From: an uncultured Lachnospiraceae bacterium
GTDB taxonomy: Bacteria; Bacillota; Clostridia; Lachnospirales; Lachnospiraceae
DNA length: 64,000 nt
Assembly: GCA_910587765.1 (NCBI GenBank)
Contig: CAJUNR010000015.1
Location: 1-64,000 of the forward strand
Direction: 5' to 3'
This document shows, one piece after another, positions 45,715 to 54,718 of the stretch (position 1 is the first letter of the stretch; every line of letters starts with the position of its first letter). Position numbers and translations under genes: made by a program. The notes beneath the pieces are model-generated. The model worked only from the letters and a program-made list of their open reading frames with translations. It searched no databases and was not told where the DNA came from.

Positions 45715-46377
45715 CAGCTTCACCTCCGATTTCTTTTTCAGCAGATATTCTTTCAGCAGGTTTTCTTCTATACATCGCTCAATCGACCGCTCGACCGCTT
45801 CGACGAGGCTTCTTCCTTCTCTGCGGTATTCGCGTATGTACCGTACCAGCGCCACATACCCTTCCAGCGCCGGACAGTTCTCCAGCAATTCCTGATTGTG
45901 GCCCGCATTGATGTTCAGCATGTGCGCCGTCCACTCGTAGCCCTCATGCGGCGTCAGGAATGCGTCGGACAGTCTCAGCTCCTGCCGGTCCGGCACTCCT
46001 TCCTCTCCGTTGTAAAACACGTAATAATCCGGAGCCGGTATTTTCACCAGTTTTTTACCGTACAGGCGGATCCCTTTCGAGGCCAGAATCCCGTCGATGT
46101 TATGGGCGTAATAGATCAGGCCCCTCAGCGGCATGTTGTAATTCAGCGTGCTCTGGTGTTCCCACAGCTCCAGTTCATTCTGAAACAGTACGGACACATC
46201 GTTTTTTCCATGCATGTAGATCACGTCGGACAGCGTGACAAGTTCCAGTTCCTCCGCTTCCTCATAAGCCGTTCCATTCAGGGCGTTGTACAGGGACAGC
46301 GCATTCCGCTTATCCGAAAACAGATCGTGGAACAGGTTATCCTTATGATCCCGCCTGATATGCATTTCTCCTGACAT
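45364..46377 (-). CDS. Rpn-family PD-(D/E)XK nuclease, copy 3
   Basis: From ATG 46377 (MSGEMHIRRDHKDNLFHDLF, AGGAG upstream) the protein has 337 residues. It is 12 residues longer than copy 2, exactly three extra tetrapeptide units. The nuclease core and the rest are nearly identical to copy 2, except for small changes in the last 40 residues. The longer open frame further upstream is not used by the other copies. It lies between the GH43 operon and the YesMN genes with its own promoter and terminator, as an insertion-like module. Confidence 0.88.
   Translation of the reverse strand: MSGEMHIRRDHKDNLFHDLFSDKRNALSLYNALNGTAYEEAEELELVTLSDVIYMHGKNDVSVLFQNELELWEHQSTLNYNMPLRGLIYYAHNIDGILASKGIRLYGKKLVKIPAPDYYVFYNGEEGVPDRQELRLSDAFLTPHEGYEWTAHMLNINAGHNQELLENCPALEGYVALVRYIREYRREGRSLVEAVERSIERCIEENLLKEYLLKKKSEVKLMLLTEFDEELFAKTMKEEGREEGRREGREEGRQEGRREGREEGRKEGHREGHEEGRKEGRREGREEGLEEGIRIFILDNLQEGAAEEKILGKLRRGFGLSEEEAARYYKRFAFERQ
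45499..45666 (-). repeat. 12-bp tandem repeat, 14 units
   Basis: Fourteen in-frame units encode EEGR, REGR, QEGR, KEGR, KEGH and variants. The shared unit and different number from copy 2 point to slippage after duplication. Confidence 0.9.
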
Positions 46378-46553
46378 ATAAAAATCTCCTTTCGTTTGTT
46401 CCCGGCCGTATCCGCACATCAGCCGCGGTCGGTTCCCATAACAGTTCGTATTATTCATTCCGGAAATTTTTATCTTTTGTAACACCGTTTCGTAACAATT
46501 CCAGGATCATCTGAACGGTTTCGCTGTTTCATTTTTTTCTGGAGTTCTTCTTT

Positions 46554-46582
46554 ATTATAATATTTTCTACAGCGCACGGCAA
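46554..46582 (-). promoter_or_regulatory. Promoter of Rpn copy 3
   Basis: TTGCCG (46577-46582), 17 nt and TATAAT (46554-46559) on the minus strand, identical in both boxes and spacing to copy 2, although the leader between them has diverged. Confidence 0.7.
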
Positions 46583-46618
46583 CCTTATCCTGCATCCTGC
46601 AATCATTTACTGCAAAAT

Positions 46619-46702
46619 CGAGTAGGGAAGATTCATCTTCCCCTACTCGCGCACCGGGCGTCCGTCAGCTTGCTGACACATTTCATCCGGACGCCCGTGT
46701 GC
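46619..46702. repeat. Two adjacent palindromes in the intergenic region
   Basis: CGAGTAGGGAAGAT / ATCTTCCCCTACTCG (46619-46649) is followed by GCACCGGGCGTCCG / CCGGACGCCCGTGTGC (46651-46702). Related GGGAAGA...TCTTCCC sequences follow genes at 24953-24990 and 54668-54692. No gene is evident in the rest of 46583-46854. Confidence 0.6.
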
Positions 46703-46854
46703 ATAAAAAGCAGCCGCCTTCTACGCCCGCGCCGATTTTCAGGCTGGATTGAATTACAAGGCACACCGGTTTCCGTCCGACAGGAGCCAGAAACCGGCAG
46801 ATGCACAAAAAACAACCAGAATATAGTCCGCATGATCCGCCGGACAACTCACAA

Positions 46855-46883
46855 TTGAAAGACGATTAAAAATATGTTATGCT
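46855..46883 (+). promoter_or_regulatory. Promoter of yesN-yesM
   Basis: TTGAAA (46855-46860), 17 nt and TATGCT (46878-46883), about 85 nt before the response regulator start. Confidence 0.55.
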
Positions 46884-46967
46884 TTTAAAAATAAATGCAA
46901 TGGTCCGGCATCCGTGAAGCCTGCTTCCCAGACCGAATGCGGCTCTGTAACTCACTTGGGGGAACTT

Positions 46968-48083
46968 ATGATAAAAGTATTTCTTGTAGAAGACGAAACC
47001 ATTATCCGTCAGGGAATCAAAAATAATATCGACTGGAAATCCAACGGTTTTGAACTTGTAGGCGAAGCCGGAGACGGGGAATATGCATATCCCATGATTT
47101 TAAAAAGCCAGCCCGATATTCTTCTGACCGACGTCAAAATGCCCTTTATGGACGGATTGGAACTGAGCCGCCTGGTGAAAAAGGCGCTTCCCAGAACAAA
47201 GATCATCGTTCTCAGCGGCTATGATGAATTTGATTATGCAAAGGAAGCCATACGAATCGGTATCAGCGATTATCTGCTGAAGCCGGTCACCTCGGCAGGC
47301 CTCGTAGAATCGCTGCGGAAAGTCGCGGAACAGGTTCTGGAAGAACGGGAAAACTTCCGGCTCCTGGAACGATATTTCGTATATTATAAAAAATATATGG
47401 ATTTCCCCGACAAATCGGATTACAGCGGCGTAGACCGCAAACTGATTCAGAATTTCCTGAAAACCGGAAACGTGGAAGAATGCGGACGTTTTATCGACGA
47501 ATATTTTGAAGCGATTGGGGAAAGCAACTACATGTCCCTGCTCCTCCGGCAGTATATGACCATGGACATCTTTTACTGCGTACAGGAATTTATAAAATCG
47601 TTAAATGTTCCCGAAGAAAATATCCCTTCCGAACTGATGGATCTGAAGCAGGTCACCAAAGCCGCCGAAAAAGCCGACAGCACCATCGATTATTTAAAAT
47701 CCCTTTTTACCGCCGCGCTGACTCTGCGTGACAAAAGCTCCGGCGACCGTTACGGAATCCTCATTCGGGAAGCCAAAGACTACATTGCCGAAAATTATCA
47801 AAACAGCGAATTTTCCCTCAACATGATTGCCGGCCATATCGGAATAAGTCCCAGCTACTTCAGCTCGATCTTCAAGCAGAGTACCGGACAGTCCTTTGTC
47901 GAATATCTGACGAAGACCCGCATCGACCGTGCCTGTGAACTTTTAAAGTGCACGAACCTGCGCACGTCCGAGATCGGAGAAAAAGTGGGGTACAACGATC
48001 CGCACTATTTCAGCACCGCTTTTAAAAAGATCATGGGACAGTCTCCGAAAGAATTCAGAAACAATATAGCTCAGGAACCTTAA
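46968..48083 (+). CDS. yesN: AraC-type response regulator (YesN family)
   Basis: From ATG 46968 (MIKVFLVEDETIIRQGIKNN, GGGGGA upstream) the protein has 371 residues. The receiver domain has the acidic pair ED, the phospho-acceptor in ILLTDVKMPFMDG and the lysine in YLLKPV. A linker follows. The C-terminal 100 residues form two helix-turn-helix motifs of AraC type (LNMIAGHIGISPSYFSSIFK, IGEKVGYNDPHYFSTAFKKI). It lies 24 bp ahead of its kinase. It probably activates the transporter operon downstream, whose -35 box is weak, as expected for an activated promoter. Confidence 0.93.
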   Translation: MIKVFLVEDETIIRQGIKNNIDWKSNGFELVGEAGDGEYAYPMILKSQPDILLTDVKMPFMDGLELSRLVKKALPRTKIIVLSGYDEFDYAKEAIRIGISDYLLKPVTSAGLVESLRKVAEQVLEERENFRLLERYFVYYKKYMDFPDKSDYSGVDRKLIQNFLKTGNVEECGRFIDEYFEAIGESNYMSLLLRQYMTMDIFYCVQEFIKSLNVPEENIPSELMDLKQVTKAAEKADSTIDYLKSLFTAALTLRDKSSGDRYGILIREAKDYIAENYQNSEFSLNMIAGHIGISPSYFSSIFKQSTGQSFVEYLTKTRIDRACELLKCTNLRTSEIGEKVGYNDPHYFSTAFKKIMGQSPKEFRNNIAQEP

Positions 48084-48107
48084 ATATCACATAAATAGCT
48101 GCACAGT

Positions 48108-49631
48108 ATGAACAGGAAAAAATTTCGGAAACTGACGCTCAAGATGCGTCTGTCGCTTCTTTTGTTTGTGATTGCAATCCCTTTGACCTTCATGATTCTG
48201 GAAATTCTGAGTATGATTCAGAATTATTCCGATTCCTATAACCGAATCATGTTAAATCTGAAGATTGCCAATGAATATAACATTACCTTCAAAGAGGACA
48301 TGGAATATTCCATGTACCGGGTTATGATCGGCCTGATCGACGCGTCCGAGTTCGAAGACGGGGATATAGTGGAAGGAACGACCGTCTACGCCACGGTGTT
48401 GAAAAATCCCATCAGCATGATTGACTCTGCCAGATATGCGTTCGGCAGCACCATCGAACGGGTTCCCGGAACCGACGGCGATATCAAAATCCGGGGCATT
48501 CTTTCCTGCCTGGATACGCTCGAGACGGCCGTCAACCGGATGATTGAAAATTCTGCAATGCCCGGAACCTACGACGAAAATGTATCCATCTGGGAAAACG
48601 ATATCAAAGGCCTGTGTTCCATGATGCAGGAATACATCACTCAGTACACCTATTATGAACTGGTACATATGGAGGAACTCCAGAAGGATCTGGAAGCGCG
48701 GACAAAGCAGAATATCGAGATCTTTATCGTTCTTCTGCTGGGGATTCTGGCTCTTGGTTTCAGCCTCTCCACGATGATTACGAAATCCGTGACGATTCCG
48801 ATTCATTCCCTGCAGAAAACCGCGCAGCGCTTGGGAAGCGGAGAACTGAAAGCCCGCGCCGAGATGTATGAACTGGAGGAAATCAATGTCCTGGCCCGGA
48901 CCTTCAACAAAATGAGCGACGAAATCGCCGAGCTGATGGAGAAGACAAAGCAGGAGCAGATAAACCTTCGTGAAGCGGAACTCAAGCTTCTCCAGGCACA
49001 GATCAATCCTCACTTCCTCTACAATACGCTGGATTCCATCGTCTGGATGGCGGAAGGCGGCAACAGCCGGCAGGTGGTGGAGATGACGACGGATCTCAGC
49101 GATTTTTTCCGCACGGTCCTTTCCGGAGGAAATGATTACATTACCATCGCGGAAGAAGAAGGTCACATCAGAAGCTATTTAAAGATCCAGAGGAGCCGTT
49201 ACGAAGATATCCTCGATTATGACATTGACATTGAACCTGCCATTAAAGACCGGATGATTCTCAAAATGATCCTCCAGCCTATCGTAGAAAACGCGCTGTA
49301 TCACGGGATCAAAAATAAAAGAGGCGGCGGAAAGATAACCATCCGGGGATATGCCGCAGACGACGGCGTTCTGTTTGAAGTCGAAGATAACGGAAGCGGA
49401 ATGGACGCGGAAACCCTGGCCGTCCTTCGCAAAAAGCTTCAGGGCAGGGACGACCAGCCAAATTCCGGGAAAAACAGTTTCGGCATGTACAATGTCGCGC
49501 AGCGGATCCGGATGTATTACGGATCCAGATCGGACATTACCGTCACATCCCAAAAGGGAATCGGGACGTGCGTCCGCATCTGTCTGGGACGGTTTGACGA
49601 AACAAACCCCAAAAATACAGAAAAAATATAA
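48108..49631 (+). CDS. yesM: Sensor histidine kinase (YesM family)
   Basis: The 507-residue membrane kinase has a first membrane helix at about 15-37, an extracytoplasmic sensor region to about 205, a second helix near 208-228, and then a HAMP domain. The His_kinase domain has the phospho-site in LLQAQINPHFLYNTLDSIVW. The ATPase domain has LQPIVENALYHGIKNK and VEDNGSGM. This class senses sugars or carbohydrate-binding proteins outside the cell. Its place beside the GH43 genes and a furanose transporter supports plant-glycan sensing. Confidence 0.94.
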   Translation: MNRKKFRKLTLKMRLSLLLFVIAIPLTFMILEILSMIQNYSDSYNRIMLNLKIANEYNITFKEDMEYSMYRVMIGLIDASEFEDGDIVEGTTVYATVLKNPISMIDSARYAFGSTIERVPGTDGDIKIRGILSCLDTLETAVNRMIENSAMPGTYDENVSIWENDIKGLCSMMQEYITQYTYYELVHMEELQKDLEARTKQNIEIFIVLLLGILALGFSLSTMITKSVTIPIHSLQKTAQRLGSGELKARAEMYELEEINVLARTFNKMSDEIAELMEKTKQEQINLREAELKLLQAQINPHFLYNTLDSIVWMAEGGNSRQVVEMTTDLSDFFRTVLSGGNDYITIAEEEGHIRSYLKIQRSRYEDILDYDIDIEPAIKDRMILKMILQPIVENALYHGIKNKRGGGKITIRGYAADDGVLFEVEDNGSGMDAETLAVLRKKLQGRDDQPNSGKNSFGMYNVAQRIRMYYGSRSDITVTSQKGIGTCVRICLGRFDETNPKNTEKI

Positions 49632-49648
49632 TAAAAATCCTGTTTTCG

Positions 49649-49688
49649 GGCAGAACTTTCGGATATATCTCCCAAAGTTCTGCCTTTT
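49649..49688 (+). terminator. Terminator after yesM
   Basis: GGCAGAACTTT and AAAGTTCTGCC form an 11-bp stem with an 18-nt loop and T4. It separates the regulatory pair from the transporter operon. Confidence 0.85.
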
Positions 49689-49726
49689 CAGTGGGAAAAT
49701 TTAAACCTTTTTCTAAAAATATCCCA

Positions 49727-49755
49727 TGGAAACATTTACTTTTTTCGTTTATAAT
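49727..49755 (+). promoter_or_regulatory. Promoter of the YtfQRT-YjfF operon
   Basis: A perfect TATAAT (49750-49755) with a poor -35 (TGGAAA, 49727-49732) at 17 nt. This is the form expected for an activator-dependent promoter. Confidence 0.5.
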
Positions 49756-49798
49756 AACCATGTAATTAATATTTTTCATTTTTTAAGGAGGAAAAAAT

Positions 49799-50887
49799 AT
49801 GAAAAGAAAAGTATTATCCGCTTTGCTCATCGCAGCAATGACCGCAGCAACCGTAGGATGCGGCGGCGGTCAGCAGGCAGCAGACACCCAGGCTCCGGCT
49901 GAGACCGAGGCTCCCGCTGACGACGCGGCTCCGGCTGACGACACAGCAGCCGACGATGCGGCTCCGGCTGACAACGCAGCTTCCGGAGAACTGATCACGG
50001 TAGGTTATGCACAGGTAGGCGCAGAGTCTGACTGGAGAACGGCCAACACCGAATCTTTCAAATCCACCTTTACCGAAGAGAACGGCTACAAGCTGATCTT
50101 TGACGACGCACAGCAGAAACAGGAAAACCAGATCAAGGCAATCCGTTCCTTTATTCAGCAGGAAGTTGACTATATCGTAGTTGCTCCGGTTGTTGAGACC
50201 GGCTGGGAGACGGTTCTGGAAGAAGCAAAAGAAGCAGGCATCCCGGTCATCCTTTCCGACCGTATGATGGACGTATCCGACGACACGCTCTATGAAGCAT
50301 GGGTCGGCGGCAACTTCGTAAAAGAAGGCGAGACCTGCGGCGACTGGCTTGCAAAATACCTGGAGGAGCAGGGACGCGGCGAAGAAGAGATCAACATGGT
50401 AACGATTCAGGGTACCATCGGCGCATCTGCTCAGGTTGGACGTACGGAAGGTATGGCAAACAAGCTGGCAGAGCATTCCAACTGGAAGATGCTCGAAATG
50501 CAGTCCGGCGAGTTTACGCAGGCAAAAGGACAGGAAGTTATGGAGTCCTTCCTGAAGAGCTATGACGACATCGACGTCGTTATCTGCGAGAACGACAACG
50601 AAGCATTCGGCGCGATCGACGCTATCAAGGCTGCCGGCAAGACCTGCGGACCGGACGGCGACATCATCGTAGTCAGCTTCGACTCTGTAAAAGCTGCTTT
50701 TGAGTCCATGATCGCAGGCGACCTGAACGCAACCTTCGAGTGCAACCCGCTCCATGGACCGCGTGTAGCCGAGATCATTCAGAAACTGGAAGCCGGCGAG
50801 ACCGTAGACAAGATCCAGTATGTGGACGAGGCTTACTTCGATACCAGCATGGATCTGGAGACCATCCTGGCTGAAAGAGCATACTAA
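49799..50887 (+). CDS. ytfQ: Furanose-binding lipoprotein (YtfQ-like)
   Basis: The 362-residue protein has a lipoprotein signal ending TVGC and an Ala/Asp/Pro-rich linker to about 62. It then resembles E. coli YtfQ through much of its length: VGYAQVGAESDWRTANTESF, QQKQENQIKAIRSFIQQEVD, VVAPVVETGWETVLEEAKEA, QGTIGASAQVGRTEGMA. YtfQ binds galactofuranose; arabinofuranose is a plausible ligand here because of the GH43 neighbours. AAGGAGG precedes the ATG. A weak terminator follows before ytfR, so the binding protein can be made in excess. Confidence 0.93.
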   Translation: MKRKVLSALLIAAMTAATVGCGGGQQAADTQAPAETEAPADDAAPADDTAADDAAPADNAASGELITVGYAQVGAESDWRTANTESFKSTFTEENGYKLIFDDAQQKQENQIKAIRSFIQQEVDYIVVAPVVETGWETVLEEAKEAGIPVILSDRMMDVSDDTLYEAWVGGNFVKEGETCGDWLAKYLEEQGRGEEEINMVTIQGTIGASAQVGRTEGMANKLAEHSNWKMLEMQSGEFTQAKGQEVMESFLKSYDDIDVVICENDNEAFGAIDAIKAAGKTCGPDGDIIVVSFDSVKAAFESMIAGDLNATFECNPLHGPRVAEIIQKLEAGETVDKIQYVDEAYFDTSMDLETILAERAY

Positions 50888-50931
50888 TCATTGTTACATA
50901 ATTGATCAGAATCACATATTGATTGAATGAT

Positions 50932-50985
50932 CAGGAGGCGCGGGTCAGGAGGCTTACATTCTCTTCCTCCGCGTCTCCTTTTTAT
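50932..50985 (+). terminator. Internal terminator/attenuator between ytfQ and ytfR
   Basis: AGGAG.CGCGG and CCGCG.CTCCT form an imperfect stem ending in T5. Located between binding protein and ATPase, it is a common way to lower expression of the membrane parts. Confidence 0.7.
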
Positions 50986-51026
50986 TGTCCAAAATATATC
51001 CGAAACAAAAAGGAGGCACAGCTTTT

Positions 51027-52544
51027 ATGGAAAAAGATTCTGTTCTCGAGATGAGACATATCTACAAGACATTCCCAGGTGTAAAAGCTCTGCAGGATGT
51101 GGACTTCACACTGAAAAAAGGCGAGATCCATGCGCTGATGGGGGAAAACGGCGCAGGAAAATCCACCCTGATCAAAGTCCTGACAGGCGTCGAAGAATTT
51201 GAAACAGGTGAGATCATGATTGATGGCTGTGACCATCCGATCATCAACCGCAATCCGCAGGAAGCACAGAATCATGGAATCAGCACCGTATACCAGGAGG
51301 TAAACCTCTGCCCGAATCTCTCCGTTGCAGAAAATCTTTTCATCGGCAGGGAACCAAGAAAAGGCGGACTGATCGACTGGAAAGCCATGAACAAAAGAGC
51401 TGCCGAACTGCTGGAAGATCTGGATATTCATGCAGATGTAACACAGACCATCGACAACTATTCGATCGCGATCCAGCAGATGATCGCCATTGCCAGAGCC
51501 GTAGACATGTCGGCCAAAGTCCTCATTCTGGATGAACCTACTTCCTCTCTGGATGACAGCGAGGTGGAAAAACTGTTCCAGCTCATGCGCCGGCTTCAGT
51601 CCGAAGGTGTGGGAATTATTTTTGTCACCCATTTCCTGGAGCAGGTATATGCGGTCTGCGACAAGATCACTGTCCTTCGGAACGGACAACTGGTAGGACA
51701 GTTCACGACCCAGGAACTTCCAAGAGTACAACTGGTCGCCAAGATGATGGGAAAGGATTTCGACGATCTTGCCGCCATCAAACAGGACAGCGCCGCTGAA
51801 AAAACGTACAGCGAGGAAGATATCGTTATCAAGGCAGTAGGGCTTGGAAAGAAAGGATACATCAAACCTTTCGATCTGGTCATCCACAAAGGGGAAGTCG
51901 TAGGATTTACCGGACTTCTGGGATCCGGACGTTCAGAGACGGTCCGCGTCATCTACGGAGCGGAAAAACCGGACGAGGGAGAACTTCACGTAAAAGGAAA
52001 AAAACTATCGGCCAAACATCCGATCCATTCCATGTACGAAGGCATGGCATATCTTCCGGAAGACCGGAAAAACGAGGGAATTATCGCAGATTTGTCCGTC
52101 AGGGAGAATCTGATCATCGCATTGCAGGCAAAACGCGGCATCTTCCATCTGCTCAGCAGAAAGCAACAGGAAGAATTTACGGATAAATATATTGAAACGC
52201 TTCAGATTAAGACAGCCAGCCGGGAGACGCCCATCAAATCTCTGTCCGGTGGAAACCAGCAAAAGGTCATCATCGGCAGATGGCTTCTCACCAATCCGGA
52301 TTTTCTGATTCTTGACGAGCCTACCAGAGGAATTGACGTCGGAACGAAGACGGAGATTCAGAAACTGGTCGTGAAGCTGGCAAAAGAAGGCATGGCTGTC
52401 GTATTCATTTCTTCAGAGATCGAAGAGATGCTCCGGACCTGCGACCGCATGGTCGTTATGCGCGATACCAGCAAAGTCGGAGAATTAAGCGGCGAAGAAA
52501 TGAACCAGACAACAATTATGTCAACCATAGCAGGAGGACAGTAA
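51027..52544 (+). CDS. ytfR: Furanose ABC transporter ATP-binding protein (YtfR-like)
   Basis: From ATG 51027 (MEKDSVLEMRHIYKTFPGVK, AGGAGG 10 nt upstream) the protein has 505 residues with two ABC domains. The first has GENGAGKST and ILDEPTSSLDDSEVEKLF. The second has the loop GLLGSGRSE, LSGGNQQKVIIGRWLL and LDEPTRGID. This is the RbsA/MglA/YtfR architecture. Confidence 0.95.
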   Translation: MEKDSVLEMRHIYKTFPGVKALQDVDFTLKKGEIHALMGENGAGKSTLIKVLTGVEEFETGEIMIDGCDHPIINRNPQEAQNHGISTVYQEVNLCPNLSVAENLFIGREPRKGGLIDWKAMNKRAAELLEDLDIHADVTQTIDNYSIAIQQMIAIARAVDMSAKVLILDEPTSSLDDSEVEKLFQLMRRLQSEGVGIIFVTHFLEQVYAVCDKITVLRNGQLVGQFTTQELPRVQLVAKMMGKDFDDLAAIKQDSAAEKTYSEEDIVIKAVGLGKKGYIKPFDLVIHKGEVVGFTGLLGSGRSETVRVIYGAEKPDEGELHVKGKKLSAKHPIHSMYEGMAYLPEDRKNEGIIADLSVRENLIIALQAKRGIFHLLSRKQQEEFTDKYIETLQIKTASRETPIKSLSGGNQQKVIIGRWLLTNPDFLILDEPTRGIDVGTKTEIQKLVVKLAKEGMAVVFISSEIEEMLRTCDRMVVMRDTSKVGELSGEEMNQTTIMSTIAGGQ

Positions 52545-52546
52545 CT

Positions 52547-53602
52547 ATGAATAAAAGTCTGAAAAACATCACATCACAGCGGTTGTTTCTGCCCGTCTTC
52601 TGTCTCGCCCTGGTACTGTTAATCAACCTTTTTACCAGACCGGACTTTTTCTCCATCGAGATCAGAGACGGCGTCCTGTACGGTTTTTTGATCGACATCA
52701 TCAACCGTGCGTCGGAACTGGTGATCCTTGCAGTCGGTATGACGCTGGTCGTATCCGCTTCCGCAGGAACCGATATCTCTGTAGGCGCGATCATGGCTGT
52801 CAGCGCCGCCGTCTGCTGTAATATCCTCACCGGAGGCGAGCGCGCGGCTACCGCTTATGCCAACCCGCTGATTCTCGGCTTTCTCGCGGCGCTGGTTGTC
52901 GGCGCGCTGATCGGCTGCTTCAACGGTTTTCTGGTGGCAAAGCTGGAAATCCAGCCCATGGTCGCCACCCTGATCATGTTTACGGCAGGACGCGGTATCG
53001 CACAGTTGATTACAGACGGCCAGATCACCTATGTCCGTGTGGACAGCTATAAGGTGCTCGGATCTTCCTTCCCGGGATTTCCGGTTCCTGCGCCTTTTAT
53101 TATATCCATTATTGTGGTCATTCTGACCCTGCTTCTCCTGAAGAAGACCGCGCTCGGCATGTATATCCAGGCAGTCGGTATCAACAAGAAAGCTTCCAGC
53201 CTGACCGGTATCAAATCCGTCATGATTATCTTTCTGGCCTATGCGTTCTGCGGACTTTGTTCCGGACTGTCCGGGCTGATTGCTTCGAGCCGTATCTATT
53301 CGGCGGATGCCAATAACATCGGCCTTAACATGGAACTGGACGCCATTCTGGCGGTAGCCATCGGAGGCAACTCTTTGGGCGGAGGTAAATTCTCGATTGC
53401 CGGTTCCGTGATCGGCGCCTACACCATCCAGGCGCTCACCACCACTCTGTATGCAATGCACGTTTCCTCGGACCAGATTCCGGTATACAAGGCCATTGTT
53501 GTCGTCATCATCGTCACACTGCAGTCTTCCGGTTTCGCAAGATGGAGAAAAGCGCTCGCTCAGAAAAAGGAAAGCAATACGGCAGAAAAGGGGGCGGCAT
53601 AA
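52547..53602 (+). CDS. ytfT: Furanose ABC transporter permease (YtfT-like)
   Basis: The 351-residue membrane protein has about ten hydrophobic segments and the family signature LVVSASAGTDISVGAIMAVS, with GGNSLGGGKFSIAGSVIGAY late. It is the first of two different permeases, so the importer has a heterodimeric pore as in the E. coli galactofuranose system. Confidence 0.93.
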   Translation: MNKSLKNITSQRLFLPVFCLALVLLINLFTRPDFFSIEIRDGVLYGFLIDIINRASELVILAVGMTLVVSASAGTDISVGAIMAVSAAVCCNILTGGERAATAYANPLILGFLAALVVGALIGCFNGFLVAKLEIQPMVATLIMFTAGRGIAQLITDGQITYVRVDSYKVLGSSFPGFPVPAPFIISIIVVILTLLLLKKTALGMYIQAVGINKKASSLTGIKSVMIIFLAYAFCGLCSGLSGLIASSRIYSADANNIGLNMELDAILAVAIGGNSLGGGKFSIAGSVIGAYTIQALTTTLYAMHVSSDQIPVYKAIVVVIIVTLQSSGFARWRKALAQKKESNTAEKGAA

Positions 53603-54616
53603 ATGAAAAGCAAACGTAAATTAAATCAGACCAGTTTCCTTCTCATGGTCACTATCGTGCTGTTCATCGTCATGTACGTGATCGGCTGTATCCTTTTCAG
53701 TGATCAGGGATTTTCAAAGACGCAGAATTTCCTGAACCTGTTTATCTCCAATGCCGGACTGATCGTCATCGGTATCGGTATGACGGTGGTTATGATCACC
53801 GGCGGCATTGATATCAGCGTCGGCTCCTTTGTGGCGATGGGCTGCATGATGCTGGCGTGGATGATGGAAAGAGGCGGAATCGGAGCGGTTCCTTCCGTCC
53901 TGATCGTACTGGTCACCGGCATCGTATTCGGACTGGTACAGGGCTTTCTCGTGGCTTATATGGATATTCAGCCGTTTATCGTCACGCTGGCCGGGATGTT
54001 CTTCGCAAGAGGTATGACGGCCATCATCTCCAAGGACATGATCAGCATCACCAATGAAACGTTCATGGCATGGGCGAAGATCAAAGTCTACCTTCCGATC
54101 GGCGGCTACGTCAACAAGAAGGGCGTTATGATTTATCCCTACATCTACCCGACCGTAGTGATTGCGCTGATTCTCCTCGTCATCGCCTTTATCATGCTGA
54201 AATTTACCAAGTTCGGACGCAGCATCTACGCAGTCGGCGGGAACGAACAGTCCGCGCTGATGATGGGTCTGGATGTGCGGAAGATCAAACTGAAAGCGTA
54301 CGTGCTGGACGGCTTCCTGTGCGGAATCGGAAGCGTGCTGTTCTGTCTGAATACATTGGGCGGTTTCGTAGAGCAGGCAAAAGGATTCGAGATGGATGCC
54401 ATCGCCTCCGCAGTCATCGGCGGAACGCTTCTGACCGGCGGCGTGGGCAATGTCATCGGCACGCTGTTCGGCGTTTTGATCAAGGCCACCATCGAAGCGT
54501 TCATCACCTTCCAGGGAACCCTTTCCTCCTGGTGGACCCGTATCACGATCGCAGCTCTGCTCTGCTTCTTCATCGTGCTTCAGTCCGTACTCGCCATGCT
54601 GAAAAAGAAAAACTGA
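53603..54616 (+). CDS. yjfF: Furanose ABC transporter permease (YjfF-like)
   Basis: The 337-residue second permease starts directly after the ytfT stop codon. It contains VVMITGGIDISVGSFVAMGC and ASAVIGGTLLTGGVGNVIGT. It pairs with YtfT. Order Q-R-T-F is the same as in E. coli, without an epimerase gene. Confidence 0.93.
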   Translation: MKSKRKLNQTSFLLMVTIVLFIVMYVIGCILFSDQGFSKTQNFLNLFISNAGLIVIGIGMTVVMITGGIDISVGSFVAMGCMMLAWMMERGGIGAVPSVLIVLVTGIVFGLVQGFLVAYMDIQPFIVTLAGMFFARGMTAIISKDMISITNETFMAWAKIKVYLPIGGYVNKKGVMIYPYIYPTVVIALILLVIAFIMLKFTKFGRSIYAVGGNEQSALMMGLDVRKIKLKAYVLDGFLCGIGSVLFCLNTLGGFVEQAKGFEMDAIASAVIGGTLLTGGVGNVIGTLFGVLIKATIEAFITFQGTLSSWWTRITIAALLCFFIVLQSVLAMLKKKN

Positions 54617-54620
54617 TAGG

Positions 54621-54665
54621 AAAAACAGAGAGGCGTCCGCCGATGTGGCCGCCTCTCTGTTTTTC
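54621..54665 (+). terminator. Terminator of the furanose transporter operon
   Basis: AAAAACAGAGAGGCG and CGCCTCTCTGTTTTT form a perfect 15-bp stem with a 14-nt loop. A second palindrome follows at 54668-54692 (CGCAGGGAAGA / TCTTCCCTGCG). Confidence 0.92.
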
Positions 54666-54718
54666 TGTACGCAGGGAAGAAATCTTCCCTGCGCGATTCT
54701 TTATCCGTCCCTTTGTCT

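Noticed and set aside
46633..46833. A 66-codon minus-strand frame in the gap before yesN
   Set aside because: It runs through the palindromes, has no ribosome binding site and no similarity.
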